Origin: Acidimicrobiia bacterium
GTDB taxonomy: Bacteria > Acidobacteriota > Vicinamibacteria > Vicinamibacterales > UBA2999
Assembly: GCA_016871375.1 (NCBI GenBank)
Contig: VFYY01000015.1
Coordinates: forward strand, 1-41,723
DNA: 41,723 bases
Direction of reading: 5' to 3'
The notes beneath the pieces were generated by a model. It was given only the letters and a program-made list of their open reading frames with translations, searched no databases and had not been told where the DNA came from. Made by a program: the position numbers and the translations under genes. Below, one piece after another: positions 28,064 to 34,794 of the stretch. How positions within the stretch are numbered: position 1 is the stretch's first letter; the number at the start of each line of letters is the position of its first letter.

Positions 28064-28567
28064 ATGACGGTCAAGGATCTCGAGCGCCTCTATGACTACG
28101 GCTACTGGGCGAACCGCAAGCTGTTCGAGGTCATCGCGACGCTGACGCCCGAGGAGTTCACGCAGCCGGTGGCCGGCAGCTACGGGTCGATCAGGAACAC
28201 GCTGGTGCACACGCTGAGCGCCGAGTGGGGCTGGCTGGAGCGCTGCGGCGGTCCCACGCGCGGGCCGGCGCTCGAGGCCGAAGACTTCCCGACGTTCGAG
28301 TCCGTGCAGCAGAAGTGGGCCGAGGTCGAAGGGCACGTGCGCGGGTTCCTCGCCGGCCTGACCGATGCCTACGTCGAGCGGATCGTCGAGTTCGCGCCGC
28401 TCTTCACCATCCGCGGCGGGCAGCTCGGCTCGCTCATGCAGCACGGCGCGAATCACGCCGTGCACCACCGCGGGCAGGTGGCGCTGCTGCTGCGCGCGCT
28501 CGGCAAGGTCCCCGGCAACGTCGACCTCCTGTTCTACGACCAGGACCAGCACGCGCTGCTCGTGTGA
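28064..28567 (+). CDS. DinB-family protein
   Basis: A 167-residue four-helix-bundle protein: DLERLYDYGYWANRKLFEVI, then SIRNTLVHTLSAEWGWLERC and ANHAVHHRGQVALLLRALGK. The three His (NTLVH, then HAVHH) are the DinB metal ligands. Families of this kind include mycothiol/bacillithiol-dependent transferases and detoxification enzymes. It is 11 bp after the MBL gene, and its stop overlaps the GTG of the membrane protein. A second DinB gene, at 33630, is only distantly similar. Confidence 0.9.
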   Translation: MTVKDLERLYDYGYWANRKLFEVIATLTPEEFTQPVAGSYGSIRNTLVHTLSAEWGWLERCGGPTRGPALEAEDFPTFESVQQKWAEVEGHVRGFLAGLTDAYVERIVEFAPLFTIRGGQLGSLMQHGANHAVHHRGQVALLLRALGKVPGNVDLLFYDQDQHALLV

Positions 28568-28956
28568 GCTGGACCTTCGACTGGTCGCTGGCCATCATCT
28601 TCATCTGGTTCGGCGCGCTGAAGCCGGTCGGGTTGTCGCCGGCGGCGCCGCTGGTCGAATCCACCGTCACGTGGCTGCCGCTCCTGTCGCCCACCGAGTG
28701 GGTGGGCGTCATCGGCTGGCGGGAGATCGCCGTCGGCGTCACGTTCCTCTTCCGGAGTACGATCCGGCTGGCGATTGCGCTGCTGGCGCTGCAGATGGGC
28801 GGCACGTTCCTGCCGCTCGTGCTGCTGCCCGAGCTGACGTGTCAGCCCGGGCGCGTGCCCTGCGCGTCGACCATTGAAGGGCAATACATGATCGAGAACC
28901 TGCCGATCATCTCCGCCGCGCCCGTCGTCGGCGGAACGGTTCGCGGCACTAAATAG
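28564..28956 (+). CDS. DoxX/DUF417-like small membrane protein
   Basis: A 130-residue protein with four hydrophobic segments. It reads SWTFDWSLAIIFIWFGALKP, VTWLPLLSPTEWVGVIGWRE, and near the end GQYMIENLPIISAAPVVGG; the 'GQYxxENL' motif before the last helix is typical of DoxX/DUF417 proteins. GTG 28564 overlaps the DinB stop. The assignment is by motif order and is moderate. No redox partner is next to it. Confidence 0.65.
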   Translation: MSWTFDWSLAIIFIWFGALKPVGLSPAAPLVESTVTWLPLLSPTEWVGVIGWREIAVGVTFLFRSTIRLAIALLALQMGGTFLPLVLLPELTCQPGRVPCASTIEGQYMIENLPIISAAPVVGGTVRGTK

Positions 28957-28968
28957 GGGAGCGGTCTC

Positions 28969-29529
28969 ATGGAAGCAGCCATCTCGCAGCTCGTGAAACG
29001 GTTCGAGGACGGCAAGGTGAGCCGGCGGCAGCTCATTCAGGGGCTGGCGGCATTGGCCGTGGCCGGAGGCGGCGCGAGCGCGTCGGCGCAGACGGGCGGG
29101 TTCCGGACGCTGAACCTCGATCACGTGGCCTACACCACGAGCGACTACCGCCGCATCCGCGACTTCTACGCGGGGGTCCTCGGCCTCGACGTCGTCAACG
29201 ACAACGGCAAGAACAACTGCGAGCTGCACGTCGGCGCGCAGCGGGGCGTCGGCGTGCGCGACCGGATGATGATGAGCCTGACCAATGCCACGCCGGGCGG
29301 TGCCCGCAGCACGCCCGGCATCGATCACCTCGCGTGGAAGATCGAGAACTGGGACACGGACCGCGTGCGCGCGGAGCTGGAGCGGCGCGGCCTCAAGCCG
29401 CGGCTGGCGCGCGGCGGCGCCATCGACACGCCGAACTACGTCAGCTTCAACGTGCAGGATCCGGACGGGCTGGGCATGCAGATCAGCGGCATCGCGCAGC
29501 CGGGAGACTCGGCGCTCAGGCAGCAGTAA
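28969..29529 (+). CDS. Tat-signal VOC-family protein
   Basis: A 186-residue protein. Like the hydrolase at 11411, it has a short helical leader (MEAAISQLVKRFEDGK) before the twin-arginine segment VSRRQLIQGLAALAVAGGGA. The mature part is a single VOC domain: LNLDHVAYTTSDYRRIRDFY, GVLGLDVVNDNGKNN, GIDHLAWKIENWD and FNVQDPDGLGMQIS. The His, His and acidic ligands of metal-dependent VOC enzymes are mostly visible. It would act in the periplasm. A GGGAGCGG stretch lies before the ATG. Confidence 0.87.
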   Translation: MEAAISQLVKRFEDGKVSRRQLIQGLAALAVAGGGASASAQTGGFRTLNLDHVAYTTSDYRRIRDFYAGVLGLDVVNDNGKNNCELHVGAQRGVGVRDRMMMSLTNATPGGARSTPGIDHLAWKIENWDTDRVRAELERRGLKPRLARGGAIDTPNYVSFNVQDPDGLGMQISGIAQPGDSALRQQ

Positions 29530-29533
29530 GCCC

Positions 29534-30214
29534 ATGACTCGAATCTTTGCCGCGCTGGCGGTCGTCGTCGCGCTTGGCGCCTCCGCCGTGCTCGAGGGCA
29601 CGGCACAGCGCGATGCGGCAGCCGACGCCGCGGCCCTGCCGTCCGTCATTCCGATCTTTCCGCTGCCAGACGTCGTGCTGTTCCCCGCGGTCTCGCGGCC
29701 GCTCTACATCTTCGAGCCGCGCTATCGCCAGATGGTGGCCGATGCGCTCACGGGCGACCGCATCATCGGCATGGTGCTGCTGCGCCCGGGCTTCGAGAAG
29801 GACTACGAAGGGCGTCCGCCGATCCACGACATCGGCACCGCGGGGCGGATTGCCGACTACGAGGAGCTGCCCGACGGCCGCTACGCGATCCTCCTGCGCG
29901 GCCTGACGAAGTTCCGCGTGCTCGGCGAGGACCAGAGCCGCGCCTACCGCCTGGCGCGGATCGAGATCATGCCGGAGGTGATGCGCGACGCCGACCTGGC
30001 GCCGCTCAGCGCGCTGCGCCAGCGGGTCGAGACGCTGTACCTGATGCGCATCCCGCCCGACGCGAGCGGGCCCGATCCCTCGCTCTCCGACGAGAGCTAC
30101 GTCAACATCGTCGCGCAGTACCTGAACATCCCCGAGCCGGCGCGCCAGGAGCTGCTCGAGCGCAGCAGCGCGCTCGAACGCGCGAAGGCCCTCATTCAGC
30201 TGCTCGAGAGGTAA
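29534..30214 (+). CDS. Exported LON substrate-binding-domain protein
   Basis: A 226-residue protein. Residues 1-25 look like a signal peptide (MTRIFAALAVVVALGASAVL). The rest is a LON N-terminal domain: IPIFPLPDVVLFPAVSRPLY then IFEPRYRQMVADAL, IGMVLLRPGFEKDYEGRPPI, ELPDGRYAILLRGLTKFRVL. There is no ATPase or protease domain, so it is a stand-alone LON-type peptide-binding domain of the kind seen in cytoplasmic YcbG-like proteins, but apparently exported. It lies in the forward run between the VOC gene and the dehalogenase. Function unknown. Confidence 0.87.
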   Translation: MTRIFAALAVVVALGASAVLEGTAQRDAAADAAALPSVIPIFPLPDVVLFPAVSRPLYIFEPRYRQMVADALTGDRIIGMVLLRPGFEKDYEGRPPIHDIGTAGRIADYEELPDGRYAILLRGLTKFRVLGEDQSRAYRLARIEIMPEVMRDADLAPLSALRQRVETLYLMRIPPDASGPDPSLSDESYVNIVAQYLNIPEPARQELLERSSALERAKALIQLLER

Positions 30215-30219
30215 GGAGC

Positions 30220-31047
30220 ATGGCCAACCAGGCCACGTCACGACGGCGTTTTCTCCGCGCGGGAGCGCTCCTGATGGGAAGCTCGCTGACGTCGACGGCC
30301 GATTCGTCAGCGGGCCAGCGCGCACCGGGTTGGGCTGAGGCTGGTTCGGTCAAGGCACTCGTGTTCGATGTATTCGGGACGGTCGTCGACTGGCGGAGCT
30401 CGGTAGCGCGTCAGGTCAACGAACTGGCACAGCGGAAGGGTGTGGCCGTTGACGGCGCGCGCTTCGCGGACGCGTGGCGCGCTGAATACGCCCCGAGCAT
30501 GAATCGGGTTCGCGCGGGCGACCTTCCATGGACGCGCCTCGATGATCTGCACCGGATGGTGCTCGATCGGCTGGTGAAGGAATACGGTCTCGGCGCGCTG
30601 ACCGACGCCGAACTCACGTCACTCAATCGCGCGTGGCACCGCCTGCAGCCGTGGCCCGATGTCGTCAACGGGCTGACGAAGCTGAAGACCCGATTCATCA
30701 TCGCGCCGCTCTCGAATGGCAATATCGCGCTGATGACGAATCTCGCCCGCTACGCGAAGCTGCCGTGGGACTGCATCCTCGGCGCCGAGCTCGTGCGCCA
30801 TTACAAGCCTGACCGTGAGGTGTACGAATCCGCTGCGTCACTCCTCGATCTGCAGCGATCCGAGGTGATGATGGTGGCCGCGCACCTCGGCGACCTGCGC
30901 GCCGCGAAGGCCCTCGGCCTTCGCACCGCATTCGTCGTCCGGCCGCGCGAATTCGGGCCGACCCGTACGCCGGATCTCGAACCCGACTCGTCAGTCGATG
31001 TCTCCGCCAGGGACTTCAACGACCTGGCGCGCCGGCTGGGCGCGTAG
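30220..31047 (+). CDS. Tat-signal haloacid dehalogenase-like hydrolase (type II)
   Basis: A 275-residue protein starting with a twin-arginine signal (SRRRFLRAGALLMG). HAD motifs: VFDVFGTVVDW with nucleophile D50, APLSNGN (motif II Ser), HYKPDREVYESA (motif III Lys) and AAHLGDLRAAKALG (motif IV Asp). This combination matches L-2-haloacid dehalogenases, including the Asn/Gly after the Ser. The family removes chloride from 2-haloacids by an Asp ester; another phosphatase-like use is possible. A periplasmic location would be unusual. The codon composition is slightly less GC-biased than its neighbours. Confidence 0.87.
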   Translation: MANQATSRRRFLRAGALLMGSSLTSTADSSAGQRAPGWAEAGSVKALVFDVFGTVVDWRSSVARQVNELAQRKGVAVDGARFADAWRAEYAPSMNRVRAGDLPWTRLDDLHRMVLDRLVKEYGLGALTDAELTSLNRAWHRLQPWPDVVNGLTKLKTRFIIAPLSNGNIALMTNLARYAKLPWDCILGAELVRHYKPDREVYESAASLLDLQRSEVMMVAAHLGDLRAAKALGLRTAFVVRPREFGPTRTPDLEPDSSVDVSARDFNDLARRLGA

Positions 31048-31118
31048 GCCGTGTTCCTCACGCTGGTCGTGCCGGTGCGGACGTCGCAGGAAGCGGCCGC
31101 CGCCATCGCAGCGCAGCT

Positions 31119-31613
31119 GTGACGACGGCGCCGGGCGCTCTCGACATCAGGCGCGAGGACCTGAGCTCCGCGACCGCCAGGACGCTGATTGCCGCTCTCA
31201 ACGCGGAGCTCGAAGCGCAGTATCCGGAGCCGGGCGCGAACTTCTTCAGGCTCGATGCCGATGAAGTCGCCGACGGGCGCGGCGCCTTCTTCGTTGCCTA
31301 CGTGCACGACGCACCGATCGGGTGCGGCGCGATTCGTCTCCTCGACGCGCAGACGGCGGAGATCAAGCGGATGTACGTCGATCGCGCGGTGCGAGGGCGG
31401 GGGATTGCGCGTCGAGTGCTGGCAGCGCTCGAGGCCGAGGCGCGCGCGCTCGGGGCAACTCGGGCCGTGCTCGAAACGGGGACGCGTCAGAGCCCGGCGC
31501 AGAGACTCTACGAGGCCGCGGGCTATTCGCGCATCCCGTGCTGGGGCGAGTACGCTGACGCGCCGCTGAGTCGTTGTATGGGGAAGAATCTAACCGATGG
31601 CGGCGCGCAGTGA
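31119..31613 (+). CDS. GNAT-family N-acetyltransferase
   Basis: A 164-residue protein with a GNAT fold. IGCGAIRLLDAQTAEIKRMY is the central strand; VRGRGIARRVLAALEAEARA carries the acetyl-CoA-binding R/Q-x-x-G-x-G/A motif. The late LETGTRQSPAQRLYEAAGYS is also typical. GTG 31119 is the probable start. A 24-codon frame (31051-31122) just upstream, ending in TGA, has no recognisable domain. Its 3' end overlaps the converging small gene at 31590-31814 by 24 bp. The substrate is unknown. Confidence 0.88.
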   Translation: MTTAPGALDIRREDLSSATARTLIAALNAELEAQYPEPGANFFRLDADEVADGRGAFFVAYVHDAPIGCGAIRLLDAQTAEIKRMYVDRAVRGRGIARRVLAALEAEARALGATRAVLETGTRQSPAQRLYEAAGYSRIPCWGEYADAPLSRCMGKNLTDGGAQ

Positions 31614-31814
31614 CGCCTTAACTCGCGCGGGGACGTCGATGGCGACGAACCGGTCGGCGGAAAACAGGTAATCTTCGCCGCTCTCGTCAACGACGCGCAG
31701 ATCGCCGTCGCGTTCGGCCTCGGGGTCAGCCAGCACCGTATAGATCTTGTTCCGCTCGAGCGAGGCCTCGTACCCCTCGTTTCGCACACAGACGGCGAAG
31801 CGACGCTTCGGCAC
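31590..31814 (-). CDS. Conserved small protein, 74 residues ('FAVCVxNEGYEASLE' family)
   Basis: GTG 31814 starts VPKRRFAVCVRNEGYEASLE, then RNKIYTVLADPEAERDGDL, RVVDESGEDYLFSADRFVAI. I recall short proteins of this pattern as common unannotated genes, often in mobile or accessory contexts and typically about 70-75 residues, so this copy is probably full length. The motif resembles an SH3/KOW-like barrel, which is inference. It follows the small gene at 31831 by 16 bp on the same strand. Confidence 0.65.
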   Translation of the reverse strand: MPKRRFAVCVRNEGYEASLERNKIYTVLADPEAERDGDLRVVDESGEDYLFSADRFVAIDVPARVKASLRAAIG

Positions 31815-31830
31815 GGCGGGCCGTCGCGAT

Positions 31831-31977
31831 CTAGTCGAGGTACCGTTTGCGTGTGAGCTCTTTCGTCCCGATCCCGTGCGCTTCATACCAATGCAATTCG
31901 GCCAGTCTGATGCGACCGCTATTCAACCGGATCCGAGCGACGCCTTTCATCTGCCTCCAGCGGCCCTTGCCATACAA
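31831..31977 (-). CDS. Conserved small basic protein, about 48 residues (start uncertain)
   Basis: The frame reads LYGKGRWRQMKGVARIRLNS, then GRIRLAELHWYEAHGIGTKE and LTRKRYLD with TAG at 31831-31833. The AELHWYEAHGIG(R/T)KExxxKRYLD ending is a pattern I recall next to the FAVCV gene in other genomes. No ATG lies in frame; TTG 31977 gives 48 residues. Just upstream (31990 onward) begins an AlkD fragment on the other strand, so the 5' end of this gene was probably cut by that rearrangement. Confidence 0.5.
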   Translation of the reverse strand: MYGKGRWRQMKGVARIRLNSGRIRLAELHWYEAHGIGTKELTRKRYLD

Positions 31978-31994
31978 GCGGTTGAGGCGCGGGA

Positions 31995-32228
31995 GACCTC
32001 GTTGATCTGTCCGCCGAGCACATCGTCGGCGCTCACCTCGACCCCGGGAAGCTCGCCGCGCTCGAGCGGCTCGCGCGCTCCGAGTCGCTGTGGGAACGGC
32101 GCATCGCCATACTCTCCACCTTCCATGGGATCAAGCAAGGGATCCACGGCCCGGCGCTGCACGTCGCGGGGATGCTCGTGAATGACCCTCACGATCTCAT
32201 TCACAAGGCCGTCGGCTGGATGCTGCGC
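31995..32228 (+). pseudogene. Internal fragment of an AlkD-type DNA alkylation repair glycosylase
   Basis: The frame encodes DLVDLSAEHIVGAHLDPGKL, ALERLARSESLWERRIAIL, STFHGIKQG and NDPHDLIHKAVGWMLR, an unmistakable HEAT-like AlkD core including the 'WERRIAILSTF...DLIHKAVGWMLRE' segment that contacts damaged DNA. It has no start codon, about 90 N-terminal residues are missing, and after GWMLR the frame becomes unrelated (VHAAGLRQ...) before TGA 32319-32321. Both ends abut small minus-strand genes. It is a remnant, not a functional gene. The frame is uninterrupted over 78 codons, so loss may be recent. Confidence 0.8.
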
Positions 32229-32442
32229 GTCCACGCTGCAGGCCTGCGGCAAGTCGTTCGGTCGGAGACAGCTCGAGGCACCGCAGCGCGTGGTAGAGAT
32301 CCGACACGTCGCTGTCAGTGAATCGTTCAGCGAGCGCGTACGCGCGCCGCCAACGCCCCTCGGACTTCAGCGCCCATTCGCGCTGGTCGTCGGATAGCCC
32401 GTCGAGCACGCCGTCGGACGATTGTCGCGCGGCCTCGGTCAT
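32197..32442 (-). CDS. Conserved hypothetical helical protein, 81 residues
   Basis: The sequence MTEAARQSSDGVLDGLSDD then QREWALKSEGRWRRAYALAE, RFTDSDVSDLYHALRCLELS, PTERLAAGLQRGRAASSRRP is all-helical. 'DxxDLYHALRxLELxPxERLxxGLxRGR' is a pattern I associate with small accessory genes near toxin-antitoxin or restriction modules, but I cannot name it. The last ~30 bp overlap the AlkD fragment, so its tail may be hybrid. The 107-bp gap 32443-32549 upstream has no other gene. Confidence 0.5.
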   Translation of the reverse strand: MTEAARQSSDGVLDGLSDDQREWALKSEGRWRRAYALAERFTDSDVSDLYHALRCLELSPTERLAAGLQRGRAASSRRPCE

Positions 32443-32549
32443 GGCTCGATCTTACCAGCCTGCGATCCCCGCGCGGCGACATGTGAGCGTCCGGCGCCGA
32501 CTTCGTTGCACACAGGTGTGCGGTCGAGCGGCGACGACGAGGAGAATCG

Positions 32550-32963
32550 TTGAGAGCGGGGCGGCAGTTGGGTACACTCGCCGCCATGCTGATCGCCTCC
32601 CTGGCGCTGGCCGCAGTCGCGCTGTCCCAGCAGCCCGCCCAGCCGCCGGCGCAGTCCAGTCCCGACCTGGCCGTCATCAGCGGACGCCTCGGACCCTGCT
32701 CGGCGGACTTCACGGTCACCGATGCCGCCGGCAAGCCGATCTACGCGGCCATCGTCCACGTGCGCATCCGTTACGGGTTCATGAACGTGAAGCGGATGGA
32801 CCTCGAGGTGGGCACCAACTCCGAGGGCAAGGCGCGCGTCGAGGGGCTGCCTGAGAAGGCGCGGCCGCTGTCCTACGACATCACCAAGGACATGCTCAAA
32901 GGCAGTGCGCAGCAGGACCTCGCCATGAACTGCAAGGCGGCCTACACGGTCGCGCTGAAGTAG
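32550..32963 (+). CDS. Conserved secreted protein, 137 residues
   Basis: The TTG start at 32550 is preferred: GAGGAG lies five bases upstream and the resulting MRAGRQLGTLAAMLIASLAL then AAVALSQQP is a normal signal peptide with Arg in its n-region. The alternative ATG 32586, seven bases after TACACT, would remove those Arg. The mature part, VTDAAGKPIYAAIVHVRIRY then GFMNVKRMDLEVGTNSEGKA, resembles carboxypeptidase-regulatory-like Ig domains (DAxGKPI.. A.V.. N.EGxA). Two cysteines (GPCSAD, AMNCKA) could form a disulfide. Function unknown. Confidence 0.7.
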   Translation: MRAGRQLGTLAAMLIASLALAAVALSQQPAQPPAQSSPDLAVISGRLGPCSADFTVTDAAGKPIYAAIVHVRIRYGFMNVKRMDLEVGTNSEGKARVEGLPEKARPLSYDITKDMLKGSAQQDLAMNCKAAYTVALK

Positions 32964-32976
32964 GGCGCCAGGCGAC

Positions 32977-33633
32977 ATGTTCGTGGGCCACCTTGCCGTC
33001 GCCTTCGCCGCCAAGCGCGTCGCGCCCGCGGCGAACATCGGCTGGCTCATGGCGGGCGTGACGATGCTCGACCTCGTGTGGCCGGTGTTCGTCCTCGCCG
33101 GCATCGAGTACGTGCGCATCGTGCCCGGCGCAACGGCGTTCACCCCGCTCGTCTTCGACTCCTATCCCTGGTCGCACAGCCTGTTCATGTCGATCGTCTG
33201 GGGATTCGTCCTCGCCGCGGTCGCGCGGGCGTGTCGCGTGCCCGCGCCCGCATGGCTGCTCGTCGCGCTCGTCGTCAGCCACTGGGTGCTCGACGCGGCG
33301 AGCCACGCGCCCGACATGCCGCTCTGGCCTGGACCCTCGCCGCTGATTGGCCTCGGTCTTTGGTACTCGATTCCGTTGACCATTGTCGCGGAGGGGATCC
33401 TCTGGATCGCCGGGCTGGCGATCTACCTGCGCGCGCGGCGACCATTCACTCGTAGTGAGAACGCCGCATTCTGGTCGTTGGTCGGCGTGGCGACGCTTCT
33501 CTGGGTGACGCAGCCCTGGTCGCCGCCGCCGCCGTCAGTCGAGGCGCTCGGCTGGTTCGGCCTCATCGGCTGGCTCATCGCGCCGTGGGCCGCACTGGCC
33601 GAACGCCGCGCGCCCACGAGTGTTCCCGCATGA
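32977..33633 (+). CDS. Membrane-bound metal-dependent hydrolase-like (YdjM/DUF457-type) protein
   Basis: A 218-residue protein with five to six hydrophobic segments. FVGHLAVAFAAKRVAP, DLVWPVFVL, YPWSHSLFMSIVWGFVL and VVSHWVLDAASHAPDMPLW carry the conserved His and Asp residues (GH..., SHS, SHWVLD) of the YdjM/LexA-regulated membrane hydrolase superfamily. The activity of this superfamily is not demonstrated for most members. The stop overlaps the ATG of the DinB gene (ATGA). Confidence 0.8.
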   Translation: MFVGHLAVAFAAKRVAPAANIGWLMAGVTMLDLVWPVFVLAGIEYVRIVPGATAFTPLVFDSYPWSHSLFMSIVWGFVLAAVARACRVPAPAWLLVALVVSHWVLDAASHAPDMPLWPGPSPLIGLGLWYSIPLTIVAEGILWIAGLAIYLRARRPFTRSENAAFWSLVGVATLLWVTQPWSPPPPSVEALGWFGLIGWLIAPWAALAERRAPTSVPA

Positions 33634-34127
33634 CTGTTCCCGAGATCCGCCGGCTCTTCGCGTACAACCGCTGGGCGAACCGCCGTCTGCTCGTGGCGGC
33701 ATCGCTGCTCTCGCGCGACGACTTCAGCCGCGACCTCCATGCCAGCTTCGGCTCGGTGCGTGGCACGCTGATTCACCTGATGTGGGGCGAGGGACGGTGG
33801 CTGCAGTTCTGGATGGACGGATCCCGCGCCCCCGATCCCGGCCCGGACGAGTTCGCGACCGGCGCGGAGCTCGAGGCCGCGTGGGAACTGATCGAGCAGC
33901 AGGAGCAGGTGTTTGCGGACAGCCTGACCGAGGAGCGGCTGGCCCGGCGGATGAAGGTCCAGGAGCACGAGTACACGCTCGCGGAGCTGGTGCACCATCT
34001 GCTGAACCACTCGACGTATCACCGCGGCCAGGTGGCCGTGCTGCTGCGGCAGATCGGCCACCGGCCGCCGTCCACCGATTTCCGGCTGTTCCTGACCGAA
34101 GCGCGCGACATCGGCCTCGAGGTGTGA
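33630..34127 (+). CDS. DinB-family protein (second)
   Basis: A 165-residue protein: EIRRLFAYNRWANRRLLVAA, GSVRGTLIHLMWGEGRWLQF, LVHHLLNHSTYHRGQVAVLL. The His triad (TLIH, then NHSTYH) corresponds to the DinB metal site. It ends 1 bp before the next ATG. It is closer to the classical DinB 'YNRWAN' type than the copy at 28064. It may be a glutathione- or thiol-dependent transferase in the same operon as the dehydrogenase pair. Confidence 0.92.
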   Translation: MTVPEIRRLFAYNRWANRRLLVAASLLSRDDFSRDLHASFGSVRGTLIHLMWGEGRWLQFWMDGSRAPDPGPDEFATGAELEAAWELIEQQEQVFADSLTEERLARRMKVQEHEYTLAELVHHLLNHSTYHRGQVAVLLRQIGHRPPSTDFRLFLTEARDIGLEV

Positions 34128-34128
34128 C

Positions 34129-34794
34129 ATGGACGAACCCTGTGGCGTCTCCCGGCGTGAGCTGCTGAAACGCGCGAGCCTGCTCGGCGTCGCGCTCAAC
34201 GCGGTCCCGCTCATCCAGATCGACGGGCTGCGCCGGGCGCCGCTCGAGACGCTCACCGCCTCGGAAGGCGAGGCGCTCGAGGCGATGGCCGCCCGCATCA
34301 TCCCGACCGACGAGAACGGACCCGGCGCCCGTGAAGCAGGCGCCGCGCGCTACATCGACCGCGCACTCGGCGGCGCACTGGCCGGATCGCTCGAGGCGTA
34401 TCGCAGTGGTCTCGCGGCGATGGACCGTTACGCGCAGGCGTCGAAGGGTGCCGCGTTCGCCCGGCTCCCGCCGCGCGACCAGGACGCCCTGCTCACGGAC
34501 ATGGACAACGATGCGGCGGCCGGCTTCAGCGGCGCGGCCGCGTTCTTCAACCTCGTGCGCGGGCACACCATCCAGGGCACGTTCTGCGATCCGTACTACG
34601 GCGGCAACGTGAACTTCGCGGGCTGGGACCTGATCGGCTACCCGGGCATCCGCCTCGCCGTGCCCGCCGGCGACCAGCGTCTCGACGCGCGTCCCGCGCC
34701 GACGCACCGGTCGGCCTACGACCACGCGATGTTTGCGAAGCGGCTGCCCTCGCGCGCCGCCGTCGCCGACGAGAGGCATCCGCATGGCGATTGA
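34129..34794 (+). CDS. Gluconate 2-dehydrogenase subunit 3-like protein
   Basis: A 221-residue protein with a twin-arginine signal (VSRRELLKRASLLGVALNAV). The domain is marked by LTASEGEALEAMAARIIPTD, RYIDRALGGALAGSLEAYRS, FARLPPRDQDALLTDMD and GHTIQGTFCDPYYGGNVNFA, then GWDLIGYPG. This small subunit is the exported partner that carries the large FAD subunit through the Tat system and stabilises it. It overlaps the GMC gene by 11 bp, confirming that they form one enzyme. The usual third subunit, a multihaem cytochrome c, is not in the window. Confidence 0.92.
   Translation: MDEPCGVSRRELLKRASLLGVALNAVPLIQIDGLRRAPLETLTASEGEALEAMAARIIPTDENGPGAREAGAARYIDRALGGALAGSLEAYRSGLAAMDRYAQASKGAAFARLPPRDQDALLTDMDNDAAAGFSGAAAFFNLVRGHTIQGTFCDPYYGGNVNFAGWDLIGYPGIRLAVPAGDQRLDARPAPTHRSAYDHAMFAKRLPSRAAVADERHPHGD

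Noticed and set aside
31051-31122. 24-codon frame before the GNAT gene as a small protein
   Set aside because: It has no recognisable sequence or ribosome site; treated as leader or debris.
32573-32578. TACACT box as a leaderless promoter for ATG 32586
   Set aside because: The TTG start at 32550 has a GAGGAG site and yields a signal peptide with a basic n-region, so the box is more likely chance; transcript mapping would decide.
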